DNA from: Planctomycetota bacterium | GTDB taxonomy: Bacteria; Planctomycetota; Planctomycetia; Isosphaerales; Isosphaeraceae | DNA length: 46,808 nucleotides | Reading direction: 5' to 3' | Assembly: GCA_021791715.1 (NCBI GenBank) | Contig: JAJYWB010000047.1 | Coordinates: 1-46,808, forward strand | Shown: piece by piece, positions 34,767-44,039 of the stretch | How positions within the stretch are numbered: position 1 is the first letter of the stretch | Layout of the letters: each line of letters begins with the position of its first letter | The notes under the pieces: generated by a model | What the model saw: only the letters and a program-made list of their open reading frames with translations | Told to the model about the DNA's origin: nothing | Databases searched by the model: none | Program-made: the position numbers and the translations under genes

Positions 34767-35075
34767 ATGCCGGGATTCGTCAAGATGGCCACCCTCGCGG
34801 AGTTACCGCCTGGATCGTCGAAGGAAGTCGAGCACGAGGGGCGCATTTTCGCGCTATTTAACGTCGACGGGCGGATTTCGGCGATCGACGGCATTTGTCC
34901 GCATCAAGGCGGACCGCTCGCCGAGGGATCGCTCGAAGGGACGACGGTGACATGTCCCTGGCACGGTTGGCAATTCGACGTTCAGACCGGGAAAACGCCG
35001 CTGAACGGCAAGTTGTGTCAGCAGGTATTCGAGATCAAGATCGAAGGCGAAGACGTGTATGTGTCGGTTCCATGA
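34767..35075 (+). CDS. Rieske [2Fe-2S] ferredoxin-like protein
   Basis: 102 residues, one Rieske domain. The cluster ligands are in CPHQGG and CPWHGW (two Cys, two His) with the usual spacing. The soluble small form is like the ferredoxins of aromatic dioxygenases and NirD: an electron carrier, with no membrane anchor. GGAG 8 nt upstream supports ATG 34767. No oxygenase or nitrite reductase subunit is adjacent; the divergent CrtI-like enzyme is the nearest redox partner candidate, but this is weak inference. Confidence 0.94.
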   Translation: MPGFVKMATLAELPPGSSKEVEHEGRIFALFNVDGRISAIDGICPHQGGPLAEGSLEGTTVTCPWHGWQFDVQTGKTPLNGKLCQQVFEIKIEGEDVYVSVP

Positions 35076-35222
35076 GCGAAATGATCGACGCGGCGTCGAT
35101 TTTTCGCTCACGCGGTTGACACGCTGGGTGAAAGTCGAAACGATCTTATTCGGAAACGACGTCGAATCCTCATCGAATTATGACGATTCTCCCCTAACAA
35201 TTTTCATTGAAATCGGTAACTG

Positions 35223-36239
35223 GTGATCAATTTCCGCACATTCCGAAACGGCGACCCCCCCGCGCTATCGGAGCTCTGGAATAGCGGATTCCAGAGTCTG
35301 CCCGCGGGGCGCGTGGCGCGACCGCTTTCGCCTCACGAGTTTGATCAAGAAGTGATGGGGAAATTTCACTTCGATCCCGCGGGGCTGATCGTCGCCGAGG
35401 AGGGGCGCGAGATCGTCGGTTACGCGCACGGGGGGTTCGGCATCGACAAGGTCGACGACCCGATCCACCGATTGAGCCTGGTGATGGGAACGATCGGGAT
35501 GTTGCTCGTCCGTCCCGAGATCGACGATCCGGGAGAGATCGTCGACGGTTTGATTCACTGTTGTGAGAAATATTTGCTCGATCGCGGCGCGGCGGTGTTG
35601 TACGCGGGGGGTCGTCAGCCGCTGAATCCTTATTATTGGGGGATTTACGGCGGCAGCGAATGGAGCGGGGTGCTGGGGTCGGATCGACGGATGAGGGAGT
35701 TCATCGCCGGCGCGGGATACGAACCCGTCGCCGAATCGACGCTGTTGGAGGTCGACCTCACGCGATTCGTCGAGCCGAGGGATCCCAAGCTCGCGATGTT
35801 GCGGCGGCGGACGAGGATCACGATCAACGACGATCCGGCGCCCGGTTACGCGTGGGACGAGATCGCGATCGGCTCGTTCTACCCCGTCCGGTTCGCTCTT
35901 ATGAGCAAAACCGATGAACGCGTGATGGCGCGAGCGATGACATGGGATATGGATTGGTTTTCGCGCGACGACGATCGTCCGCGGCTGGGAATCGTCGAGA
36001 TGTACGTCGAACCCGAGCAAAGGCGTCAGGGGATGGCCCGGTTGTTGTTGGGAGAGATTCTTCAGACGGCGCGGGGTCAGGGGATCGAGATCGTCGCGGT
36101 TCAAACGGGGGCGACGAATCTTCCCGCGATCGGTCTTTACAAGTCGCTCGGCTTCGAGCCCGTCGACACCGCGACTTTGTATCGCCTTCCCGCCGAGCTG
36201 ACGAACCGTTCACGCAATGATACGCGTATTTGTCGATAA
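35223..36239 (+). CDS. GNAT N-acetyltransferase, two-domain
   Basis: 338 residues. The N-terminal half (MINFRTFRNGDPPALSELW...LIVAEEGREIVGYAHGG) is a degenerate GNAT domain. The C-terminal half has the full acetyl-CoA motif: LGIVEMYVEPEQRRQGMARLLL (RRQGMA as the Q/RxxGxG/A loop) then NLPAIGLYKSLGFEPVD. Double GNAT proteins include mycothiol synthase-like enzymes, but the substrate here is unknown. The start is GTG 35223, without a good ribosome-binding site. Nothing adjacent indicates a pathway. Confidence 0.88.
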   Translation: MINFRTFRNGDPPALSELWNSGFQSLPAGRVARPLSPHEFDQEVMGKFHFDPAGLIVAEEGREIVGYAHGGFGIDKVDDPIHRLSLVMGTIGMLLVRPEIDDPGEIVDGLIHCCEKYLLDRGAAVLYAGGRQPLNPYYWGIYGGSEWSGVLGSDRRMREFIAGAGYEPVAESTLLEVDLTRFVEPRDPKLAMLRRRTRITINDDPAPGYAWDEIAIGSFYPVRFALMSKTDERVMARAMTWDMDWFSRDDDRPRLGIVEMYVEPEQRRQGMARLLLGEILQTARGQGIEIVAVQTGATNLPAIGLYKSLGFEPVDTATLYRLPAELTNRSRNDTRICR

Positions 36240-36450
36240 CCGACGACGATGATTAGTGTTTTCTTTTGCACTTTTTTACGCGACGTGCGCGCAACTTTTA
36301 AGAGAAAGGATGTTGAGATTATTCTAGCCCGACGCGTGAGCGAGGGTTCAATCAAGTGATCAATCGAAAGTTTTCATACTATTAACAAAAGCCCTTCGCT
36401 TTCGCGTCGGGTTGGTGTGATTGCGGATTCGCCGCGTTAGGAGACGGTAA

Positions 36451-36753
36451 ATGGCGAGGAGGATCGTCGATCGGCGGGAATTGCGCGCCCAGGCCGAGGC
36501 CGCGGAGAAGCTTGGGATCGGATCGTCGGAGAAGCCGAGACGCGAGAATTCGCCCGAATCGGCGCGTTCGAAGCCCGACGCGTCGGTCCGGATGAGGGTT
36601 GTTTGGGGGGTGTGCGACGTCGGCGGACGAACCGTCGCGACGTTCCCCTATCCCGAAAAGGCCGCCGCGCTTGAGCACGCCGAGGCGCTCAAGAAAAAAG
36701 GGAAGGGACTCCATTTCGTGCGGTCGATCAAAGAGCCGATCGATCGCCAATGA
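36451..36753 (+). CDS. Small conserved-looking protein of unknown function
   Basis: 100 residues, no signal or membrane segment. The first half is charged and probably disordered (RRELRAQAEAAEKLG, EKPRRENSPES). The second half forms a compact alpha/beta unit: RVVWGVCDVGGRTVATFPYP, AAALEHAEALKKKG, LHFVRSIKEPID. This looks like a small domain reading out a value with aromatic and hydrophobic strands. GGAG upstream of ATG 36451 supports the start. It is convergent with the TPR gene, 73 bp away. I do not recognise the family. Confidence 0.78.
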   Translation: MARRIVDRRELRAQAEAAEKLGIGSSEKPRRENSPESARSKPDASVRMRVVWGVCDVGGRTVATFPYPEKAAALEHAEALKKKGKGLHFVRSIKEPIDRQ

Positions 36754-36826
36754 GGCGACGATGAATCCAATCGATTGATCGCACGGGTTTGTCCGATCCG
36801 TGCGGCGGGCGAAGATCGCGGATCGT

Positions 36827-38386
36827 TCAGGGTTTATCGGAAACGCCTTTTCCCGGACGAATCGCGGCCTTTTTCTTGTTTTTCGCCGCCGCTTCGAGCG
36901 CATTCGCGACGGCTTTGGGACCGTCGATTCGACGCAGCTCGTTGATCGCCATATCATAAGATATCGATCGCGAATTCCCGTAATTGAGAACCCGGCGGAG
37001 ATGCGGAAGGTGCGCCGCCATCTTGCCCCGGAAGGACAAATCGAGCCCGATATAAGCGTGCGCATCGCATTCGTGATCGGGATTGCCGGCGGCCGCGGCG
37101 ACGAGTTCTTGGGCGGAGATATCGTGGTGTAAATACTTGAGCACGGGATACGGCCATTCGGTTTGATGAATCCGCTTGATCGCGACTTCGAGCAAAGCGT
37201 GGGCCCGGGCTCCGCTCCCCGATTTGACGGCGCCCAAAGCTCCGATCATCGCCGCGGTCGGCGAGTCGGGATCGTTCCACGATCGAAGGTCGATAAAAGC
37301 ATTCGCCGAATTGATCGCGGCTTGCGGGTTTTGTAACGCGTCGAGTTCGGCGAGAAGAAGGACGACGACCGCGGAACGTCGATCGAGTCGGCGAGCGGCG
37401 ACGCAATCGGCGCGGGCCGCGGCGAGTTCGCCGCGCGAAAACCGCGAGGCGGCGCGTCTTTCAAAAGCGGATTCATTATTGGGATCGATTTTCACGGCGA
37501 GGTCGAGAGCGCGAATCGACGAACGAACATCCCCGATTCGATCATAACACAATCCTAAATAAGCATAAGTATCCGACAGATCTCGAATCGACGATACGGA
37601 TTCGAACGTCTCGGTCTTGCGATCGTAAGCCGGCGCGACGAGATCCGTCGAGGGACCGAGCCGGATCGCGGTTCGGTAATCGCTCGTCGCCTCGTCGTGA
37701 CGACCAAGTCGATCCAACAATTCTCCGCGACACGAGTAGATCTCAAGTAGCTTCGGCGCGAGAGCGATCGCCGCGTCAAAATCCTGTTTCGCGAGAAATA
37801 ATCGGCCGATTCTCATTCGGGCTTCGGCGCGCAAGAAGTGGTAGCTCGAACGAACCAGTGTATGTGCGGGCTCGACAAGTTCGAGCGCCTTGTCCATCTC
37901 GTCGATCGCCCTCTCGTCCCGATTCAATCCAAGATAAGAAACCGCGCGCGCCGAGTAAGCCAAATGACAATCCCCGTCGACGCGAAGAGCCTCTTCAAGA
38001 CTCATTAACGCTTCATCGTATTCGTATGTGCTGTTGTAATCGTTCGATTTATTTAGATGCGCGACGATGTTTTTCGGATCGACCGCGAGTACGAGGTCGT
38101 ATTCTCGCCGAGCCTCTTCATAACGTCCCAAACATCCCAGGGCGGTCGCTCGAAGGATATGGCCGGGCAAAAATTGGGGGTAAGCCGCGGTCAAGCGGTC
38201 GCAAACGACGAGCGCTCCCGCGAAATCGGCGGTTTCGATGCGTTGTTTCGCATCGACGAGAGCGGGCGCCAATTCCCCAGCGAGCGCCGAATCGTCTCCC
38301 CACGCCTTGGCGCCGATCGGTTCGACGAACAGAGTCCCTAAAACGACCGCGACGAACGCCGCTCCCGACGGTTTCGAATTTCTCAC
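36827..38386 (-). CDS. Secreted or periplasmic TPR-repeat protein
   Basis: About 519 residues. The start is GTG 38386, chosen because GAGGAG lies 8 nt upstream and the resulting N-terminus (RNSKPSGAAFVAVVLGTLF...IGAKA) is a good signal peptide; an upstream GTG at 38452 is less likely. At least eight TPR units follow (for example ALVVCDRLTAAYPQFLPGHI, AREYDLVLAVDPKNIVAHLN, DFDAAIALAPKLLEIYSCRG, SSIRALDLAVKIDPNNESAF). The C-terminus is a Lys-rich tail (KNKKKAAIRPGKG). TPR proteins act as interaction scaffolds; no specific partner can be named. Confidence 0.88.
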   Translation of the reverse strand: MRNSKPSGAAFVAVVLGTLFVEPIGAKAWGDDSALAGELAPALVDAKQRIETADFAGALVVCDRLTAAYPQFLPGHILRATALGCLGRYEEARREYDLVLAVDPKNIVAHLNKSNDYNSTYEYDEALMSLEEALRVDGDCHLAYSARAVSYLGLNRDERAIDEMDKALELVEPAHTLVRSSYHFLRAEARMRIGRLFLAKQDFDAAIALAPKLLEIYSCRGELLDRLGRHDEATSDYRTAIRLGPSTDLVAPAYDRKTETFESVSSIRDLSDTYAYLGLCYDRIGDVRSSIRALDLAVKIDPNNESAFERRAASRFSRGELAAARADCVAARRLDRRSAVVVLLLAELDALQNPQAAINSANAFIDLRSWNDPDSPTAAMIGALGAVKSGSGARAHALLEVAIKRIHQTEWPYPVLKYLHHDISAQELVAAAAGNPDHECDAHAYIGLDLSFRGKMAAHLPHLRRVLNYGNSRSISYDMAINELRRIDGPKAVANALEAAAKNKKKAAIRPGKGVSDKP

Positions 38387-38581
38387 CGGGAAATCTCCTC
38401 TTCGAATCGGTTCCGAGAGGGGGGAAGGGGCTCGAAAATCGATAAGTTTCACGGCCGCGACGAACGGATCAAAGGAACACGATCATTCGATCTCCTAATC
38501 CACATCATATCCTTGACGATCCAGCGTGCAAACGTTCTTCTCCGAGAATCGAGCTCCGAATGCGCCGAGGTATCGTCGAGG

Positions 38582-38640
38582 GGGTCGACGCGCCGGCCGA
38601 CCGGCCGAAATCGGCGATCGACCCGTTTTGGTTTTATTTT
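38582..38640 (+). terminator. Orphan terminator-like hairpin on the plus strand
   Basis: GGGTCGA-CG-CGCCG (38582-38595) pairs with CGGCG-A-TCGACCC (38612-38624) with one small internal loop, followed by GTTTTGGTTTTATTTT (38625-38640). It looks like an intrinsic terminator, but no plus-strand gene lies upstream: the flanking genes are both on the minus strand. It sits in a 441-bp region (38387-38827) otherwise without a gene. Confidence 0.4.
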
Positions 38641-38827
38641 AACAGAATGATTCGACCCGCGTAAGCGTCGACTCGCACGCGGGCGCGGCCGCTCCGCGAT
38701 CCATAACGCTCTCCCCGGCGCGTGCGAGCTTCCGAACGGATTCGGTTCAATTTTTATGATGATCGATTTGTAAGATCATTTTTAATTTTTATCGCGCCTT
38801 CGGTTATGTCCGCCGGGAAAGCCTCGA

Positions 38828-39643
38828 TCATCCGCGGCTTGTATCATTGTCATTTTTGATCTGATCGGCGAATACCTTGTGTTTCGCTCGGTCGAGCGCC
38901 AGGTTGAACGCCCCGGGCGCCCACAGCGCCGCCTGGGTGACGAGCCGTGAGCGGAAATCGGGATAAACGAACGCTCCATGACGTCCGTCGATCGAATTCG
39001 CGATCGCGACCGCGACGTCGCGCGCCTTGGCGCCTCGACCGCGGACCTCGCGAAGCTCGGGCTCGCCCAAAGCCGCCGAATGGAATTCGCTCTCGGTGCG
39101 TCCCGGACAAACGCACCAAACGTCGACCCCCGATCCCCTGAGCTCGCGCCTCAAACTTTTCACCAGCCCGTTCACCGCGTGCTTGCACGCCGTGTAAACC
39201 GCCGAATACGGAACGCCGAAAAAACCCAAAATCGATGAGATCTCAATAATTTTTCCATGCTTTCGTTCTTTCATATGAACGATCGCTTTTTGGGTGAGGT
39301 CGACGAGCGCGACGAGATCGACCTCGATCATTCGGCGAATGCGATCGGGGCTTTCTCGATCGAATTCGGAATACCAGCCGATTCCGGCGTTGTTGATCAA
39401 AACGTCGACTCCTCCGGGAAGTTCGAGCGCGCGATTCCAGAGCGCCGAGCGGAAGTTCGCATCGGCGAGATCCCCCGCGAGATAATGAAAGCGCCCCTCG
39501 GGAAGCTCGCCTCGAAGCGCCTCGAGCCGATCGACCCGCCGCGCCGTCGCCAAGACCGTCGCTCCTCGTTCGATCGTCAAAACACGCGCCAGCTCCCTGC
39601 CGATCCCCGCCGAGGCGCCGGTTAGAACAACATTTTGAGACAT
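38828..39643 (-). CDS. Short-chain dehydrogenase/reductase (SDR)
   Basis: 271 residues, classical SDR. The cofactor loop TGASAGIG, DVLINNAG, S138 in IEISSILG, and the catalytic Y151-x3-K155 in YSAVYTACK are all present, followed by VCPGRTESEF. Arg residues after the second strand (TARRVDRL) favour NADP(H). Classical SDRs oxidise or reduce alcohols and ketones; the substrate is undefined. AAGGA 6 nt before ATG 39643 favours it over ATG 39646. The gene stands alone. Confidence 0.92.
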   Translation of the reverse strand: MSQNVVLTGASAGIGRELARVLTIERGATVLATARRVDRLEALRGELPEGRFHYLAGDLADANFRSALWNRALELPGGVDVLINNAGIGWYSEFDRESPDRIRRMIEVDLVALVDLTQKAIVHMKERKHGKIIEISSILGFFGVPYSAVYTACKHAVNGLVKSLRRELRGSGVDVWCVCPGRTESEFHSAALGEPELREVRGRGAKARDVAVAIANSIDGRHGAFVYPDFRSRLVTQAALWAPGAFNLALDRAKHKVFADQIKNDNDTSRG

Positions 39644-39827
39644 CATGAATCCTTAATGAATCATCGTAACAATCGCTCGCTTTCGGCGACGATCATGACC
39701 GATCGCCGTCCCGCCGAAAACCCCCGCGATCGAACCGATCGCGGCGATCGTTATCCTTGCATCAAGTTTTGAATCCTAATGTTTTGAATTCGGATCGATC
39801 GATCGCACGACTCGAGATGGTTTTTGT

Positions 39828-40643
39828 ATGATCGAGCGCATGGAGACGATCGTGAAGAGCGACGATTCTTGGTGGATCGAGCGAGCGCGGCGGGTACGCG
39901 CGGTTCTGGGCTTTTCGGCCCGAGTTTTCTGGGAATCGCCGCGCGCGCTCGTGTTTCGTTTTGGAGACTTTGTCCGTCAATTCGAGCGGATCGCGTGGGG
40001 GACGGCGCCGCTCGTTTTTATCGCGGGATTGAGCGTCGGACTGGTGACGTGGCTGCAAACGCGCCGGCTGCTTGTCGGTTATTCGCTCGAGGCGACGACA
40101 CCAGGGATTTTATTGGTCGCGGTCGTCGTCGAAACGGGGCCGATCCTGGCGGGATTATTGCTCGCGGGACGCGTTGGCGCCGGGCTCGCGGCCGAACTGG
40201 GATCGATGTCGCTGACCGAAGAGCTCGACGCGCGCGAGGTTCTAGGGGCTCAGGTGATTCTCACGCTCGTCGCGCCTCGCGTTTTGGCGTGCGTCGCGGC
40301 CGCTCCGCTGCTGACGATTTTGATCGACGCCGCGGCGCTGCTCGGCGGTTTATTGGGCGAATCGTGTTGGGGATCGATCTCGAGCGAGGCGTTTTTGGCT
40401 CGATCGTTCGATTATTTGAAGCTCGCCGACGCGATCCCCGCGACGCTCAAAACCGCGGCGTTCGGCCTGTTGATCGGGATCGTCGCGTGCCGAGCGGGGC
40501 TGACCGCGGAACGATCGACCGACGCGGTCGGACGAGCCGCGACTCACGGCGTCGTCGCCGCGGCGCTCGCGATCTTCATCGCCAACGCGGCGCTCGTTCC
40601 GCTGATTCAGGCGGCGACCGCGGCGCTCGACTGGAATTACTAA
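39828..40643 (+). CDS. MlaE-type ABC transporter permease
   Basis: 271 residues. The MlaE/YrbE pattern is clear: an N-terminal amphipathic stretch, LVFIAGLSVGLVTWLQTRRLL, GPILAGLLLAGRVGAGLAAELGSM, SLTEELDAREVLG (the EEDA-like coupling helix), and later helices up to the C-terminus. With an MCE protein and an ATPase, MlaE moves phospholipids or other lipids between inner and outer membranes. The next gene, 166 bp downstream, is the MCE partner. No MlaF ATPase gene is in the window. Start 39828 lacks a strong ribosome-binding site; ATG 39840 is possible. Confidence 0.9.
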   Translation: MIERMETIVKSDDSWWIERARRVRAVLGFSARVFWESPRALVFRFGDFVRQFERIAWGTAPLVFIAGLSVGLVTWLQTRRLLVGYSLEATTPGILLVAVVVETGPILAGLLLAGRVGAGLAAELGSMSLTEELDAREVLGAQVILTLVAPRVLACVAAAPLLTILIDAAALLGGLLGESCWGSISSEAFLARSFDYLKLADAIPATLKTAAFGLLIGIVACRAGLTAERSTDAVGRAATHGVVAAALAIFIANAALVPLIQAATAALDWNY

Positions 40644-40809
40644 TCGCATTTTTATATTAGTTTTTTCACGAATTAATTTATTTCGATTTGTTCGTTTGGA
40701 AATCGTTCGGAGCGTCGGTTTCGTTTTCCGACGACTCGTGGATATAATGAAGCGTCGGTTTCGATCGACGAAGCGGTATGACGATCGCTTTTGAGACGGG
40801 AGTTTTTCG

Positions 40810-41934
40810 ATGCGAGCGACGATCGGCCGGGGGCGGCTGGCGGCGAACATCCTGGCTTCGGTGTTGATCGTAACGCCCGCGATCTGGGGGGTCGGCCGAG
40901 TTGCATCGCGTCATTGGCGATTGACGCGGGTGTTCCACGCGCGCGCGGAGTTCGCGCGGATCGACGGACTTCAGACGGGAGACGAGGTGCGGGTGCAAGG
41001 GATGAAGGCGGGGGTTGTCGAGGCGATCAATCCCCCCGAGGCGCCGGGTCGCCCCGTCTCGTTGGTTCTTCGGATCGACGAACGTTTGAGGTCGTTGGTT
41101 CGATCCGACGCGAGGGCTCGGATCGCGGCGCAGGGGATCGTGGGTGCGAAAGTCGTCGAGATCGAGCCCGGCGCGGCGGACGCCGCGGCGTTGACCGATT
41201 GGGGTCTGATTCGTTCCGAGCCGACGGTCGAGGTCGCGTCGATCCTCCATGACGCTTCGATCGCGCTCAAACGCGTCGACGCGGTCGCCGACTCGGCGCA
41301 AAAAGGGCTTGAAGAGATCAACGCGATCGCGGCTTCGATTCGCAAAGGCGAAGGGAGCCTTGGTCGATTCGTACATGACGATCAGGCGTACAGCAAGCTG
41401 CTCGACCTGACGCGCCAGGGCGAAAAGACTCTTGTCGATTTGGAGGAGAATCTCGCGGCGCTCAAACGAACGTGGCCGATTTCTTCGTATTTTAAGGATC
41501 GAGCGTTTTTCGATCGCGATCGCGTGTTGTTTAAGCCCGGTTCGGAGCGGGACGAAAAAACGTTGCCCGCGGACGATTTATTCGAACGCGGCAAGTCGAT
41601 TTTGACGAATCAAGGACGAGGGATTCTCGACGGGGTTGGAAGCTGGTTCCGCAAGCGAGCGAAGCCGAGTTCGGAGGTCGTGATCGCGGCGTTCACCGAA
41701 TCGGGCGAGGACGAGGAGCTGAACCTGATCCTCACGCAGGAGCAGGCCGAGGCGGTTCGGAAGTATATGATTGATCATTATTCGATTGATTCGGTCGGTT
41801 GGTTTTCGAGTCGTCGGGTCGCCGCGGTGGGGTTCGGTTCGCGCGCGCCGAAATCGATCGAGAAGAAGCCCGAAGCCGAGGCCGAGGCGCCGGCGCGGCG
41901 CGTCGAATTCATCGTCTTCACGCCGCGAAAGTAA
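40810..41934 (+). CDS. MCE (MlaD-like) protein with C-terminal OmpA-like domain
   Basis: 374 residues. GGGAG 7 nt before ATG 40810. Residues ~8-30 are a membrane anchor (LAANILASVLIVTPAIWGVG). Residues ~40-115 are one MCE domain (RIDGLQTGDEVRVQGMKAG, AAQGIVGAKVVEIEP). A helical linker follows (SAQKGLEEINAIAASI, KGEGSLGRF). From about residue 230 the sequence follows the OmpA/MotB-like peptidoglycan-binding pattern: VLFKPGS, a helix, VVIAAFTESGEDEELN, LTQEQAEAVRKYMI, RRVAAVGFGSRAPK. MCE proteins carry lipid across the periplasm; an OmpA-like end could dock it to peptidoglycan. A spectrin-like helical end would be the null alternative. Confidence 0.85.
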   Translation: MRATIGRGRLAANILASVLIVTPAIWGVGRVASRHWRLTRVFHARAEFARIDGLQTGDEVRVQGMKAGVVEAINPPEAPGRPVSLVLRIDERLRSLVRSDARARIAAQGIVGAKVVEIEPGAADAAALTDWGLIRSEPTVEVASILHDASIALKRVDAVADSAQKGLEEINAIAASIRKGEGSLGRFVHDDQAYSKLLDLTRQGEKTLVDLEENLAALKRTWPISSYFKDRAFFDRDRVLFKPGSERDEKTLPADDLFERGKSILTNQGRGILDGVGSWFRKRAKPSSEVVIAAFTESGEDEELNLILTQEQAEAVRKYMIDHYSIDSVGWFSSRRVAAVGFGSRAPKSIEKKPEAEAEAPARRVEFIVFTPRK

Positions 41935-42110
41935 ACGGCTCAAAGATGCATTCAAGTCATTATGATCAGACAAGAAATGATCGGGAATGTTTCAAACGGG
42001 TTCGGGCCGCGGCGCGGCGGTCTGTTAGGATGGGGAAGCTCGGGCGATTGACCGCGGGCGAATCGTGATCTACCGTGGGTGGCTCGACCCGCCGGGGGCT
42101 CCGGGGATCG

Positions 42111-43838
42111 ATGGAGGCGCGAGCCTTGGCGTCGATGTATGTGATTAAAGGGACCGATCAGGGCAAGCGGTTCACGCTTCGGTATCGTCCCACGTCGCTC
42201 GGTCGCGACGGTTCGAATCCGATCAGGCTTCACGACGGCGAGGTGTCGCGTCGCCACGCCGAGGTTCGGCCGATTGAGAATACGAGCCGATATCGGATCG
42301 TCGATTTGGGGTCGGCGAATGGAACGTATCTCAACGGCGAGCCGGTCGATCAGGCGCCTTTGAAATCGGGAGATCAGGTACGGTTGGGGCAAACCGTGCT
42401 CGTCTTCGCCGAAGAGCCCGGCGACGGCGAGCGCGACCTGACGGCGCGGGTCGATATGCTTAACAGGGCGAGTCCCGAGGACCGCTCGGCGATCCTGAAG
42501 AGCATTCCCGTGGGCGAGGGATCGCGCGTTCTCGAAGCCCCCGGAACCGCGGGAGACTGGCTTAAAACGAGGCTGGCGAACCTCGCGGTGATGTATCAGG
42601 CGACGCAAGCCGTCAGTCAGATTCTCGATCCCGACGCGCTTTTACAACAAATCCTTCAGCTTGTGTTTGATTCAATCGGCGCCGATCGGTGTGCGATTTT
42701 GCTGTTCGACGAGGCGGGAGAACTCGCTCCGACCGCGGTCCGCTGGCGGGGCGAGGCCGAGCCCGGCGAACGGATCTCGATTTCGCGGTCGATCGTCGAT
42801 CACGTGCTCGAGCGCGGTCAGGGGGTGATCACGTCGGACGCCTCCGCCGACGCTCGCTTCGGCCCCGCGCAGTCGATCGTCGATTACGGCATCCGCGAGG
42901 CGATCTGCGTTCCGCTGCAAGGGCGGCACGAAACGATGGGGGCGATCTACGCCGACGTCCGCTCGTATCCCGAGGTCGATCCCGCGATTCCCCCCGTCCC
43001 GGGCGTTCGCGGCCGTTTTACGCAAGATCATCTGATGTTGATGGTCGCGATCGGCCACCAGGCGGGATTGGCCGTGGAGAACACTCGGTATTATCAGGCC
43101 AAACTCCAATCCGAGCGGCTCGCCGCGGTCGGTCAAACAATCGCAACTTTATCTCACCATATCAAGAATATTTTACAAGGCATTCGCGGCGGCAGTTATC
43201 TGATCGATATGGGTTTGAACGAGAAGGACGAGGCGATCGTTCGTCGCGGCTGGACGATCGTCGAAAAGAATCAGGCGAAAATTTATAATTTAGTAATGGA
43301 TATGCTTTCATTTTCTAAAGAACGCGAGCCGATGCTCGAGACCGCGAATCTCAACGAGACCGCGGGCGACGTGATCGAGCTGATGCGTTCGAGAGCCGCG
43401 GAGATGGGGGTCGAATTAACCTGGAACCCCGCGAGCGATCTCCCCGCGACGCTTTTCGACCCCGAGGGGATTCATCAGGCGTTGTTAAATATCGTCACCA
43501 ACGCGATCGACGCATCCGAGGAGGCCGAGGGGGGAGGACGCGTGCGGGTTTCGACGGGTTACGACGCGGCGACTTCGACCGCGACGATTACCGTCGAAGA
43601 TAACGGAGTCGGGATCCCCGAGAACGAATTTCAAACGATCTTTCAAGTGTTCGCATCGACGAAAGGATCGCGCGGGACGGGTTTGGGGCTCCCCGTCTCG
43701 CAAAAGATCATCAAGGAACACGGGGGTCGGATCACGCTGACTTCGCGCGTGGGAGAGGGATCGAAATTCCTGATCGAACTCCCCGTCCGCGACCCCCGCG
43801 ACGATTCCGCGACCGAAGGAATGCAAACTCTTGGATGA
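42111..43838 (+). CDS. FHA-GAF sensor histidine kinase
   Basis: About 575 residues, soluble. Residues ~10-98: FHA domain (TSLGRDGSNPIRL, GEVSRRHAEV, DLGSANGTYLNG), which binds phosphothreonine. Residues ~163-328: GAF domain with a bound-ligand fold. Then a dimerisation/H-box with SHHIKNILQGI (His349 or His350), the N-box NIVTNAIDAS, DNGVGIPE and GTGLGLPVSQKI. No response regulator or receiver domain is adjacent. The FHA suggests input from a Ser/Thr kinase, joining Hanks-type and two-component signalling. GTG 42075 and ATG 42135 are alternative starts. Confidence 0.92.
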   Translation: MEARALASMYVIKGTDQGKRFTLRYRPTSLGRDGSNPIRLHDGEVSRRHAEVRPIENTSRYRIVDLGSANGTYLNGEPVDQAPLKSGDQVRLGQTVLVFAEEPGDGERDLTARVDMLNRASPEDRSAILKSIPVGEGSRVLEAPGTAGDWLKTRLANLAVMYQATQAVSQILDPDALLQQILQLVFDSIGADRCAILLFDEAGELAPTAVRWRGEAEPGERISISRSIVDHVLERGQGVITSDASADARFGPAQSIVDYGIREAICVPLQGRHETMGAIYADVRSYPEVDPAIPPVPGVRGRFTQDHLMLMVAIGHQAGLAVENTRYYQAKLQSERLAAVGQTIATLSHHIKNILQGIRGGSYLIDMGLNEKDEAIVRRGWTIVEKNQAKIYNLVMDMLSFSKEREPMLETANLNETAGDVIELMRSRAAEMGVELTWNPASDLPATLFDPEGIHQALLNIVTNAIDASEEAEGGGRVRVSTGYDAATSTATITVEDNGVGIPENEFQTIFQVFASTKGSRGTGLGLPVSQKIIKEHGGRITLTSRVGEGSKFLIELPVRDPRDDSATEGMQTLG

Positions 43839-44039
43839 ACACTTGTTAGATTAACGATTCGATGGATCGACTTCATAACGAACTTGACCCGTTTCGCCGA
43901 ACGCGTTAGAAACTTGACCCGAAGTCGCCCGATCGGGGCGTGGGCTTCGGTCGTCATATCAACCGGAAGCTCGGTCGATTGGAATCGTCGCGCGGATTTC
44001 GCTTCAAGTCGCGTCTCTTAAACGCCTTGAGGAACCGCG
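43839..44039. other. Intergenic region before the surface cyclophilin
   Basis: A 342-bp gap (to 44181) without a confident gene. AACTTGACCCG occurs twice (near 43880 and 43911). A very short frame at 44040-44105 is listed separately. Confidence 0.5.
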
